NCBI GenBank assembly: GCA_934718085.1 | Contig: CAKUZL010000007.1 | Span: 31,149-95,148, forward strand | Source: an uncultured Candidatus Melainabacteria bacterium | GTDB taxonomy: Bacteria > Cyanobacteriota > Vampirovibrionia > Gastranaerophilales > Gastranaerophilaceae | Direction: 5' to 3' | Length of the DNA: 64,000 nucleotides | In this document: in pieces, positions 1 through 7,738 of the stretch | Position numbering within the stretch: the stretch's first letter is position 1 | Layout: each line of letters starts with the position of its first letter | Translations under genes and position numbers: made by a program | The notes under the pieces: model-generated | The model's input: the letters and a program-made list of their open reading frames with translations, nothing else | Database searches by the model: none | What the model was told of the DNA's origin: nothing

Positions 1-510
1 CGTGAGAATTTGTTCTTCGTGAGCGGGTTCTTCTTCGGTGAGCGCGGGCTCTTCGGTTAAAACGGGCTCGGCGGGCTCTTCGTGAACTTCGTCGACGGTG
101 TTTTCGACAAACTCCGGTTCTTCCGCCGTTTCAAGAGTTTGTGCGGGTTCGTCGTTTTCAAAGACGGGTTCTTCGTGAATTTCTTCGACTGACTCGGTTG
201 TCTCGACGGTTTGAGCAAAGTCTTCGGGGTATTCTTCCGGAATTTCGACGGGTTCGGACTCGGTCGGCAACTCGTTTTCGGGCGAAACTTCGCCGTAAAC
301 GACGGGTTGTTCGGGCTCGAAATGTTCTTCCGGAGCGGTTTGCGCGTTTACTTCTTCCAATGTTTGTTGAAAATCGACTGTCGGCTCGGCGACGACGTCT
401 TGTTGAAACTCTTCCGGTTGAGGAGTTTCCGTCGTTTTCGGAGCACGTTTTTTCATTAAAGCTTCAATAATCTTTTTCCCTACATTTTCCGGTATTTGGT
501 TGGCAGACAT
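1..510 (-). CDS. Acidic Pro/Glu-rich protein, C-terminus cut off by window edge
   Basis: An open frame runs on the minus strand from ATG at 510-508 to the edge without a stop (170 codons). The start is preceded by AGAGGGA about 8 bases upstream. The N-terminus (MSANQIPENVGKKIIEALMK) looks like a short amphipathic helix followed by basic residues. The rest is a low-complexity chain rich in Glu, Pro, Val and Thr with repeated EEP, EPV and HEEP-like motifs, so probably disordered or a periplasm-spanning or scaffold segment. It lies 58 bases downstream of the permease on the same strand and may be cotranscribed, though a TAAAAT box lies in the gap. I do not recognise the family. Confidence 0.75.
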   Translation of the reverse strand, partial: MSANQIPENVGKKIIEALMKKRAPKTTETPQPEEFQQDVVAEPTVDFQQTLEEVNAQTAPEEHFEPEQPVVYGEVSPENELPTESEPVEIPEEYPEDFAQTVETTESVEEIHEEPVFENDEPAQTLETAEEPEFVENTVDEVHEEPAEPVLTEEPALTEEEPAHEEQILT

Positions 511-568
511 TGTAAAATCCCTCTTTCTCACAATCTTACAACGATTTTACACGAAAACAAGATATTTT

Positions 569-1939
569 TCAACTTTGTTTCTTTAAAATTAATTTTTTCC
601 TGATTGCGTAAATCGGGAAACCCGCACCGGTAATGATTAAGCCGGGAATCGTGTACATCGGTTTCCCGACCGTCAGCCCGACAACGATGAACCCCGAAAT
701 CAGCAGGAAGGTGATTATGACGAGGTTGTTGACTCTGAAAATTCCGCGTTTTCGGACTGCACTTTTTCTGAGTCTGAAAATGCCCGCAATCGTGAGCATA
801 TAGAAAATCAGCGACGAGTAAATTACGTAATCCAAAAGAGCGGAGTACGAGCCCCAAAGAATGAGCGCACATATCCAAAAACATTGAAAATAAAGCGAAT
901 TTACGGGAACTTTCGTTTTGCGGTCGATTTTTGCGAGCGCGCGGAAGAAAAGTTTGTCTCGGGCGGTTTTGCAGTAAATTCTCGAACCCGACAAAATCAT
1001 GCCGTTTGCGCATCCGATTGCCGAAATTACGATAATCAGCGCAATAATTTTCAGTCCCGCGGAGCCGAAAATGACACTCGCAAGCTGAGCCGCGACTGTG
1101 TCTTCGGGCGAAATTTTGATGAGTTCGAGCGGAATTGCCCCGAGGTACACGATGTTTATCGCAAAATAAAGCGCGATGACGCAAAATGTGCCGTATAAAA
1201 GGGCTTTTGGGATATTTCGGGCGGGTTTTTTGACCTCGGAAGCGATGAAAGTCACGTTATTCCAGGTTATCGAGGCGAAACTCGAGCCCACGAGCGCCGC
1301 CGACATTACGGAAAGAAAATTTCCGAACCCCGAAAACGTCGGTAAATTCATATTTGCAAGGAAAATTTGAGGTTTGAACCCGAAAACCGTTCCGCAAAAG
1401 ATTACGAAAACGACCGCCAAAATTTTTGTGACGGTGAAAAGATTTTGAACGAACATTCCTTCTTTGATTCCGCGGGTATTGATGTACGTAATCGCGCAAA
1501 CGACCGCCGCGGCAAGCAATTGGCACGAATTTACGTTAAAATTCCCTATCGAAAAAAGTACGTTGTATTCGCTGAAAAACGGAAAAATCAGCCCGAGGAA
1601 CTTTGCGAATGCGATGTTTACGGCGGCGAGCGTGCCCGTCTGAATTACCGCAAAAAGCGTCCAGGCGTAGACAAATGCGAATTTTTCTCCGAAAATTTTC
1701 TTTATATATATATATTGACCGCCGTCGTCGGGCAGGGTCGAAGACAGTTCCGCGTAGCACAAAGCTCCGCAAATCGTCATTATTCCCGAAATTATCCAAC
1801 ACAAAAGCAGCATAAGCCCCGAGTTCGTGAGCCTTGACATTTCCGCGGAGACAATGAAAATTCCGCTGCCTATCATTGAGCCCGCGACTATCGAAATCGC
1901 GTCATTCAGCCCCAGGGTTCGTTTAATTCTCTTGTTCAT
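569..1939 (-). CDS. APC-family amino acid permease
   Basis: A 456-residue integral membrane protein of the amino acid-polyamine-organocation superfamily, importing or exchanging amino acids across the inner membrane. The family glycine motif GSGIF is at residues 24-28 after a short basic N-terminus, and about twelve hydrophobic segments follow, which is normal family length. I chose the ATG at 1939 because the upstream in-frame GTG at 1981 lies inside a hairpin and would add a Cys/Phe-rich stretch unlike the family. No good ribosome binding site precedes 1939. A terminator-like hairpin sits just upstream (separate entry). The substrate cannot be told from sequence. Confidence 0.85.
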   Translation of the reverse strand: MNKRIKRTLGLNDAISIVAGSMIGSGIFIVSAEMSRLTNSGLMLLLCWIISGIMTICGALCYAELSSTLPDDGGQYIYIKKIFGEKFAFVYAWTLFAVIQTGTLAAVNIAFAKFLGLIFPFFSEYNVLFSIGNFNVNSCQLLAAAVVCAITYINTRGIKEGMFVQNLFTVTKILAVVFVIFCGTVFGFKPQIFLANMNLPTFSGFGNFLSVMSAALVGSSFASITWNNVTFIASEVKKPARNIPKALLYGTFCVIALYFAINIVYLGAIPLELIKISPEDTVAAQLASVIFGSAGLKIIALIIVISAIGCANGMILSGSRIYCKTARDKLFFRALAKIDRKTKVPVNSLYFQCFWICALILWGSYSALLDYVIYSSLIFYMLTIAGIFRLRKSAVRKRGIFRVNNLVIITFLLISGFIVVGLTVGKPMYTIPGLIITGAGFPIYAIRKKLILKKQS

Positions 1940-1959
1940 GAAACAAGTGTAACATAAAC

Positions 1960-1985
1960 AAAAAAAAGCCGTGAAGTTCACGGCT
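1960..1985 (-). terminator. Terminator-like hairpin in the permease leader
   Basis: On the minus strand AGCCGTGAA and TTCACGGCT form a 9-bp stem with a one-base loop in this reading (a larger loop if the inner pairs open), followed at once by eight T. It ends about 20 bases before the permease ATG, with no minus-strand gene upstream. It could act as a transcription attenuator of the permease. Confidence 0.55.
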
Positions 1986-2249
1986 GTAAATTAGGGATAT
2001 GTGTATTGTCTTTTTCTAAGGAGTATAGTTGAATTGTAGACCCAAGTTCGAAAATTTAAATCATATAAAATTATGAATAAATGTAACAAAAATCTTCACG
2101 GTTTACATCGAAAAAAGTATTTACAAACGGGAAAAAACAGTGAGAGCGCGACGATTGAAAAATTTCCGTTACGAATGTCCGACGGGAGTATGCAGAAAAA
2201 CTTTGAAACCGGTACAATAGGAAGGTAAACGCCGAAATACGATGAGGGC
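1986..2249. promoter_or_regulatory. Divergent intergenic region permease / etfB
   Basis: AT-rich spacer of about 260 bases holding the start signals of two divergent units. On the plus strand TACAAT at 2213-2218 is a plausible -10 box for etfB, without a good -35. I see no small gene here. Confidence 0.35.
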
Positions 2250-3035
2250 ATGGAAAAATTGAAAACGACGGTTTTTGTGAAACAGGTGCCGGATGCACGG
2301 GAAATAAAGCGAAACGAGGACAATACGCTCGACAGAACAAACGCGGAAAATATCATCAATCCGTGTGACGAGTATGCGCTCGAAGCGGCGCGGGGCGTTG
2401 AAAACAACGAAATTACGGTTGCTTCGATGGGCCCGATGCAGGCATGCGAAATGCTTGACAAGCTTGCGGCACGCGGGGCGAAAAATCTGTATTTGCTTTC
2501 GGATAAGCGGTTTGCCGGGTCGGATACATACGCGACGTCGTACGTTTTGGCGCAGTTTGTCAAAAAATATACTCCCGACGCCGATTTGATACTGTGCGGG
2601 CAGATTTCGACCGACGGGGACACCGCTCAGACGGGACCCGGGATTGCGACGAGACTCGGGTATTCTTTGGTTACTAACGTTATCGAGGTCGAAGCGGTCG
2701 AAAACGGCTACGTTTTGGTCACTCAAAAGACAGAATGCGGCACGCGACGGGTGAAAGCGAACTTTCCCGCGGTAGTGTGCGTCAAAAAAATCGGACGTGA
2801 GCCTCAAATTCCGACAATCGCCGAAACGATTGCCGCAAAAGGCGTAAAAACAACCGTTCTGACGGCGGACGATATCGACGCCGACCCGGAAAAAATCGGC
2901 TTGAAGGCTTCCCCCACAAGGGTTAAGAAGGTTTTTGTTCCGAAAATGAAGCGCGAAGGAAAAATTTTCGCCGACGCGGAAGAATTTGCCGTTGCGGTTG
3001 CCGAAGAAATAAAGAAGGCGGGCAAAAATGCGTAA
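2250..3035 (+). CDS. etfB: Electron transfer flavoprotein beta subunit
   Basis: A 261-residue EtfB, the AMP-binding subunit of the heterodimeric electron transfer flavoprotein, which passes electrons between flavin dehydrogenases and other carriers in the cytoplasm. The N-terminus has the family signature VKQVPD at residues 9-14, followed by NP.DEYALEAA and GDTAQTGPGIA, both typical. It overlaps etfA by 8 bases. No acyl-CoA dehydrogenase or ETF:quinone oxidoreductase is nearby, so its redox partner is unknown. The ribosome binding site is poor: GAGGG lies too close to the ATG and AGGAAGG lies over 20 bases away. Confidence 0.92.
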   Translation: MEKLKTTVFVKQVPDAREIKRNEDNTLDRTNAENIINPCDEYALEAARGVENNEITVASMGPMQACEMLDKLAARGAKNLYLLSDKRFAGSDTYATSYVLAQFVKKYTPDADLILCGQISTDGDTAQTGPGIATRLGYSLVTNVIEVEAVENGYVLVTQKTECGTRRVKANFPAVVCVKKIGREPQIPTIAETIAAKGVKTTVLTADDIDADPEKIGLKASPTRVKKVFVPKMKREGKIFADAEEFAVAVAEEIKKAGKNA

Positions 3036-4008
3036 AATAATTGTTTATTGCGAACTTCAAAACGACGAGCCGTCAAAAATTTCGCTCGAGCTTATTTCCA
3101 AAGCGCGCGAGCTTGCGACGGACGACGGAACGGTTATCGCCCTGATAGTCGGGCGTCCCGAGAACCCTCAGTTTAAGCGAATTTCGACCGCGGGAGCCGA
3201 TAAAATAATCGTGCTCAACGAGCCGATTTTCGAACAATACTGCCCGACAACCTTTGCGGAAGGGATTTTCAGGGTTGCGGAGAATGAAAAACCTGACGTA
3301 ATGTTGTTCGGCGCAACGTGCGAGGGAAGGGAGCTTGCGCCTTGCGTGACGACGCTTTCGGGTGTCGGACTGACTGCGGACTGCACGGGGCTCCGGTTTT
3401 CGGACGACGGCATGCTCGAGGCGACCAGACCCGCATTTTCCGGAAACGTATACGCGACAATAGTTTACGACGCAAAGCCGTACTGCGCGACGGTTCGCAG
3501 AGGGGTTTTCGCCGAAAAATATTTTGACCGCAAAACGACGGTCGTTTACAAAAACGTATTCATCGAAACCCCGCGAAATACCGAGATTTTGAACAATATT
3601 CCCGAATACGGTTCGGGCGACGAAATCGAAAACGCGAAAATTCTCGTTGCGGGAGGCGCGGGAGTCAAAAATTATAACGGTTTCGAGCTTTTAAAAGACC
3701 TTGCTCACGAAGCGGGGGCAAGCGTTTGCGCATCGCGTGCGGCAACCGAAAAAGGGCTTGCCGATGAGAGTTTGAGGGTCGGTCAGACGGGAAAAACCGT
3801 CAACGCGAACTTCTACCTTGCCTGCGGCATTTCGGGCGCGGCTCAACACATCGCGGGAATAACCTCCTGCGGCACAATCGCGGCAATCAACACCGACAAA
3901 GACGCACCGATTTTCGAATACTCGGATTTCGGCTGTGTCGGCGATTTCGCGCAAATTATCCCGCTTATTGTCCAAAAATTAAGAATACAAAAAGAAAAGG
4001 AGACATAA
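3028..4008 (+). CDS. etfA: Electron transfer flavoprotein alpha subunit
   Basis: A 326-residue EtfA. The N-terminal half is the ETF alpha/beta-like domain; the C-terminal FAD-binding domain is marked by GQTGKTV (252-258) and ACGISGAAQH (265-274), followed by the AIN.D..APIF pattern that contacts FAD. The length is normal. The start overlaps the end of etfB and has GAAGG upstream, which indicates translational coupling and equal amounts of both subunits. The next gene starts one base after the stop, so etfB-etfA and the transporter form one operon. Confidence 0.93.
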   Translation: MRKIIVYCELQNDEPSKISLELISKARELATDDGTVIALIVGRPENPQFKRISTAGADKIIVLNEPIFEQYCPTTFAEGIFRVAENEKPDVMLFGATCEGRELAPCVTTLSGVGLTADCTGLRFSDDGMLEATRPAFSGNVYATIVYDAKPYCATVRRGVFAEKYFDRKTTVVYKNVFIETPRNTEILNNIPEYGSGDEIENAKILVAGGAGVKNYNGFELLKDLAHEAGASVCASRAATEKGLADESLRVGQTGKTVNANFYLACGISGAAQHIAGITSCGTIAAINTDKDAPIFEYSDFGCVGDFAQIIPLIVQKLRIQKEKET

Positions 4009-4009
4009 C

Positions 4010-5392
4010 ATGAACACCAACGAAGACACAGGCTTGAAGCGTTTTTCGACGATTCAACTGCTGAATTTCTGCCTCGGATTTTTCGGGCTGCAGTTCGCCT
4101 GGCAAATGAGAATTATCCTCTCGGGACCCGTTACCGAAGGATTAGGCGCGTCACCGCTGCTTTTCGGGCTTATCTGGCTTGCGGGACCCGTCACGGGCAT
4201 GGTCGTACAGCCCCTTATCGGCGCAATGAGCGACAACACGCATTCGAAATTCGGACGAAGAAGACCCTACATTCTCGCGGGCGCGCTGCTTGCAAGCGTC
4301 GCGCTTCTGCTCCTCCCCGAATCGGCTCCGATTATCGCAAAACTTCAGTCGTTGCTGCCTTTCGAGCTTCCCAAACTCACGGCTCTCGTTTTTGCGGCAG
4401 CCATGATTTGGATTATCGACGCATGCGTCAACGCGGCTCAAGGTCCTTACAGAGCGATTATTCCCGATAACATCCCCAAAGATCAACACGCCGTCGCAAA
4501 CTCGTATCTGAGCTTCGCAATCGGCCTGGGCTCGGTCATTGCGGCAGGTACCGCCCCCGTTTTGAGTAAGTGTTTCGGCTACACGATGAGCATCGGCGCG
4601 CAATTCGCAATGGCGGCAATCGCCTTCTCGGGCGCAACAATCTGGACTTGCCTGACCCTCAAAGAAAGAGACAACTCCAAAGACGTTGCCGCAACTGCCG
4701 AAAACACGGACGACACGCCGTTCCTCCAAAAAATGAAGGACTTTTTCTCGACCTCTCCCGAAGTCGCAAAAATCTGCACGATGCAACTTTTCACTTGGGT
4801 CGGAATTATGAGCATGTTCATTTTCTTCACCCAATTTTCGGTTCACACGGTGTTCCAAATCCCCGATTTGACGGACGTCGGCGAAACCGTCAAAAAACTC
4901 TACGATGCAAAAGTCGTCACCGCAACAAACTTCTCGTCAATCTGCTTCGCGGTGTTCAACCTCGTTTGTTTCCTGGTTTCGCTGCCTTTGGGGCTCATCG
5001 CTTCAAAATACGGAAACAAAAATATCCACTCGATTTCCCTCGCGATTACCGCCGTCGCGTTCGGCGCAATGACCTTCGTCTACGACAAAACCGCCGTTCT
5101 CGCGCTCATGGCGATTGCGGGCATCGGCTGGGCAAGCACTTTGGCTATGCCGTTCGCAATGTTGTCGGAATTCATCAAAAAAGGCTCCGAAGGCTCCGTT
5201 ATGGGTATTTTCAACATCTTCATCGCGGGTCCTCAGGTTTTGGTCTGCACGCTGTTGGCGTGGTTCATTAACCAATGCTCGTTCGAAACCGTCGGAGGAA
5301 TCAACTATCACTGGGAATACGCCCTCGCTGCAGGTGCCGTCACCTTGCTTATCGCGGCAATAATCTCCCAAACGATAAAAGAAGGCAAATAA
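4010..5392 (+). CDS. MFS sugar transporter, GPH/sucrose-symporter type
   Basis: A 460-residue, roughly twelve-helix major facilitator. Features of the sucrose/maltose cation symporter branch are LSGPVTEGLG near residue 32, GPVTGMVVQPLIG near 62 and the loop signature SKFGRRRPY near 80. It would bring a di- or oligosaccharide into the cell with H+ or Na+. A strong ribosome binding site (AAAGGAG) lies in the last codons of etfA and the gap is one base. Pairing with ETF is unusual and suggests shared expression rather than a shared pathway. An intrinsic terminator follows about 80 bases downstream. Confidence 0.85.
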   Translation: MNTNEDTGLKRFSTIQLLNFCLGFFGLQFAWQMRIILSGPVTEGLGASPLLFGLIWLAGPVTGMVVQPLIGAMSDNTHSKFGRRRPYILAGALLASVALLLLPESAPIIAKLQSLLPFELPKLTALVFAAAMIWIIDACVNAAQGPYRAIIPDNIPKDQHAVANSYLSFAIGLGSVIAAGTAPVLSKCFGYTMSIGAQFAMAAIAFSGATIWTCLTLKERDNSKDVAATAENTDDTPFLQKMKDFFSTSPEVAKICTMQLFTWVGIMSMFIFFTQFSVHTVFQIPDLTDVGETVKKLYDAKVVTATNFSSICFAVFNLVCFLVSLPLGLIASKYGNKNIHSISLAITAVAFGAMTFVYDKTAVLALMAIAGIGWASTLAMPFAMLSEFIKKGSEGSVMGIFNIFIAGPQVLVCTLLAWFINQCSFETVGGINYHWEYALAAGAVTLLIAAIISQTIKEGK

Positions 5393-5469
5393 CGAATGTC
5401 GGGTGTCGAGATAGTTTCAATCGCCGATATTGTCGCCCGAATAATTGATAACGATTGACACAAATAATT

Positions 5470-5497
5470 AAAAAGCCGCGCAATGCGGCTTTTTTAC
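5470..5497 (+). terminator. Rho-independent terminator after the etf operon
   Basis: AAAAAGCCGCG-CAAT-GCGGCTTTTTT: GC-rich stem, four-base loop and T run. A-tract and T-tract flank the stem, so it could also work on the minus strand. Confidence 0.85.
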
Positions 5498-5679
5498 TGT
5501 CGAACAATTGCCCGACCCGCAAGAAACGTTGGGATAGAACCCCCGGTACCTGCAATGCCGTTCAAAACTTAAACATGTATTTAGCAGTTGCTGTTTAACA
5601 AAACTCTGTTTTTTCAAAAACAGGATTTTAAAAATGTTTTACATTTGTAAAATTGACCATCATGTTTTTCGGATTGAAT
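5498..5679. repeat. Intergenic spacer with a partial family-1 repeat arm
   Basis: Between the terminator and the uvrB stop. About 5529-5557 resembles one arm of the family-1 dispersed repeat (GTTGGGaTaGAA.CCCCcGG followed by TACCTGCAATG). Otherwise AT-rich with no gene. Confidence 0.45.
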
Positions 5680-7674
5680 TTATTTGCGTTTTTCCGCGGC
5701 GTTGCGGAGTTTTTTGAGAGTGTCGCGGATTTGTGCGGCTTTTTCGAAGTCCAAAACGGAGGCGGATTTTTTCATTTCTTTTTCGAGTTTTGCAATGAGT
5801 TTGGGTAGGTCTTTTTCGGAGATATTTTCGGCGACGGCGCGTTCGGCGATGACGTCTTCGACGTTTCTCGAGCTCGAGAGCATAGTGAGCAGGTTATTTT
5901 CGATGGGTTTAACGATGGTTTTGGGGATAATGCCGTGTTTTTCGTTGTATTCTTTTTGAATTTTTCGGCGGCGGTTTGTTTCGGAAACGGCGGCTTTCAT
6001 GCTGTCGGTCATGCGGTCGGCGTACATAATTACTTTGGAGTTTGCGTTTCTTGCTGCGCGGCCGATTGTTTGGATAAGGCTTGTTTCGGAGCGCAGGAAC
6101 CCTTCTTTGTCGGCGTCGGTGATGATTACGAGGGCGGCTTCGGGGATGTCGAGCCCTTCTCTGAGCAGGTTTACGCCGACCAGAACGTCGATTTTGCCGA
6201 GTCTTAAATCGCGGAGGATTTCGACACGTTCAATCGGGGTGATTTCGCTGTGAAGCCAGGTTGCCTTGATGTCTGCTTTTACGAGGTAATCGGCGATTGC
6301 TTCGGCGGTTTTTTTTGTGAGTGCGGTAATCAAAACGCGCGCGCCGGCGTCGACGGTCAGCCTGATTTCTTTTATAATGTCGTCGATTTGGTTTTTTACG
6401 GGGCGGATGAAGATTTCGGGGTCGAGAAGTCCGGTCGGGCGGATTATTTGTTCGACAAGGGCTTCGGAAACGTCTTTTTCGAACTCTCCCGGCGTTGCGG
6501 AAACGAAAATTCTTTGACCGATTCTTTCTTCGAATTCTTCGAATTTGAGAGGGCGGTTGTCTTTTGCGCAGGGCAGGCGAAACCCGTAATCGACGAGAAT
6601 GCTTTTTCTGGAGGCGTCTCCGTTGTACATCGCGCGAAGTTGCGGGATTGTGACGTGAGACTCGTCGGTGACGGTCAGAAAATCGTCGTTGAAGTAGTCC
6701 AAAAGTGTTGCGGGCGGAGTTCCGGGCGCGCGGCGTTCCAAAATCCGCGAGTAGTTTTCGACACCCGAACAGTAGCCCGTTTCGCGGAGCATTTCGATGT
6801 CGTAATTTACGCGCTGTTCGAGTCTTTGTGCCTCGAGAAGCTTATTTTGCGAATTAAACAACGCCAGCTGCGACGCAAGCTCTTGTCTGATAAGCTTTAC
6901 GGTGGTTTCCATGTCGTCGTCGTCCGACAGATAATGCACCGCGGGAAAAATTGTGATTTTGTCGGGAACCTCGACGATTTCGCCGGTTACGGGGTTAATT
7001 CGGGTAATTTTTTCTATTTCGTCGCCGAAAAACGAAATTCTGATGACCTCGCTGTCATAGGAGGGCAAAATTTCGACAACGTCGCCTCTTGCGCGGAAGT
7101 TGGAGCGCGTGAGTTCGAGGTTGTTGACGGTGTACCTTACGGTTATGAGGTATTTAAAAAAGGCGTCTCGGTCGAGAGAATCGCCGACGCTCAGTGTTAC
7201 CGCACCTTTGAAGTAATTTTCGGGCAGCCCCAAACCGTAAATGCAGCTGACCGAAGCGACCACGATTACGTCGTCGCGCTCGTAAAGGCTTCTTGTCGTA
7301 TGATGTCTGAGTCTGTCGATTTCATCGTTTATGGCGGATGACTTTTCGATATAGGTGTCGGTGCGCGGAATATAGGCTTCCGGCTGATAATAGTCGTAAT
7401 AACTGATGAAATATTCGACCGCGTTATCGGGAAAAAGTTCTTTGAATTCCTCGTAAAGCTGTGCCGCAAGCGTTTTGTTGTGCGCAATTACGAGAGTTTG
7501 CCGCTGCATTTTTTCGATAACGTTCGCAATCGCAAAAGTTTTCCCCGAACCCGTAATCCCCAGCAGAGTTTGATTTTTATAACCCCGATTAAGCCCGTCG
7601 ACAAGCTCGTTTACGGCTTTTTCCTGGGCATCCGACATTGAATATTTGCTCGATATTTTGAAAAGTTTACTCAT
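5680..7674 (-). CDS. uvrB: Excinuclease ABC subunit B
   Basis: The 664-residue DNA damage-verification helicase of nucleotide excision repair. Walker A GITGSGKT is at residues 39-46, the beta-hairpin YYDYYQPEAYIP lies just after residue 90, the DEAD-like box reads TDESH, helicase motif VI is QTIGRAARN, and a UVR domain for UvrC contact closes the C-terminus. Length is normal. The start has no ribosome binding site; instead TATAAT (minus strand, 7686-7681) ends exactly six bases before the ATG, so the mRNA probably begins at the start codon. It diverges from the TPR gene, which shows the same arrangement. uvrA is not in the window. Confidence 0.97.
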   Translation of the reverse strand: MSKLFKISSKYSMSDAQEKAVNELVDGLNRGYKNQTLLGITGSGKTFAIANVIEKMQRQTLVIAHNKTLAAQLYEEFKELFPDNAVEYFISYYDYYQPEAYIPRTDTYIEKSSAINDEIDRLRHHTTRSLYERDDVIVVASVSCIYGLGLPENYFKGAVTLSVGDSLDRDAFFKYLITVRYTVNNLELTRSNFRARGDVVEILPSYDSEVIRISFFGDEIEKITRINPVTGEIVEVPDKITIFPAVHYLSDDDDMETTVKLIRQELASQLALFNSQNKLLEAQRLEQRVNYDIEMLRETGYCSGVENYSRILERRAPGTPPATLLDYFNDDFLTVTDESHVTIPQLRAMYNGDASRKSILVDYGFRLPCAKDNRPLKFEEFEERIGQRIFVSATPGEFEKDVSEALVEQIIRPTGLLDPEIFIRPVKNQIDDIIKEIRLTVDAGARVLITALTKKTAEAIADYLVKADIKATWLHSEITPIERVEILRDLRLGKIDVLVGVNLLREGLDIPEAALVIITDADKEGFLRSETSLIQTIGRAARNANSKVIMYADRMTDSMKAAVSETNRRRKIQKEYNEKHGIIPKTIVKPIENNLLTMLSSSRNVEDVIAERAVAENISEKDLPKLIAKLEKEMKKSASVLDFEKAAQIRDTLKKLRNAAEKRK

Positions 7675-7680
7675 ACAGAT

Positions 7681-7691
7681 ATTATATTATA
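7681..7691 (-). promoter_or_regulatory. uvrB -10 region (overlapping double TATAAT)
   Basis: Two overlapping TATAAT hexamers on the minus strand (7686-7681 and 7691-7686). The nearer one is six bases from the uvrB ATG, placing the expected start site on the A of ATG. No convincing -35 box. Confidence 0.6.
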
Positions 7692-7703
7692 TCACAAATA
7701 CTC

Positions 7704-7732
7704 TTTACCAAAACAACTTCACGTTTTATAAT
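7704..7732 (+). promoter_or_regulatory. Sigma-70 promoter of the TPR gene
   Basis: TTTACC (7704-7709), 17-base spacer, TATAAT (7727-7732). The ATG at 7739 lies six bases beyond the -10 box, so transcription would begin at or next to the start codon. Confidence 0.65.
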
Positions 7733-7738
7733 AAACCT

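Noticed and set aside
1939..1981. Upstream GTG start for the permease
   Set aside because: The extra 14 residues are encoded by the terminator-like hairpin and do not resemble APC N-termini.
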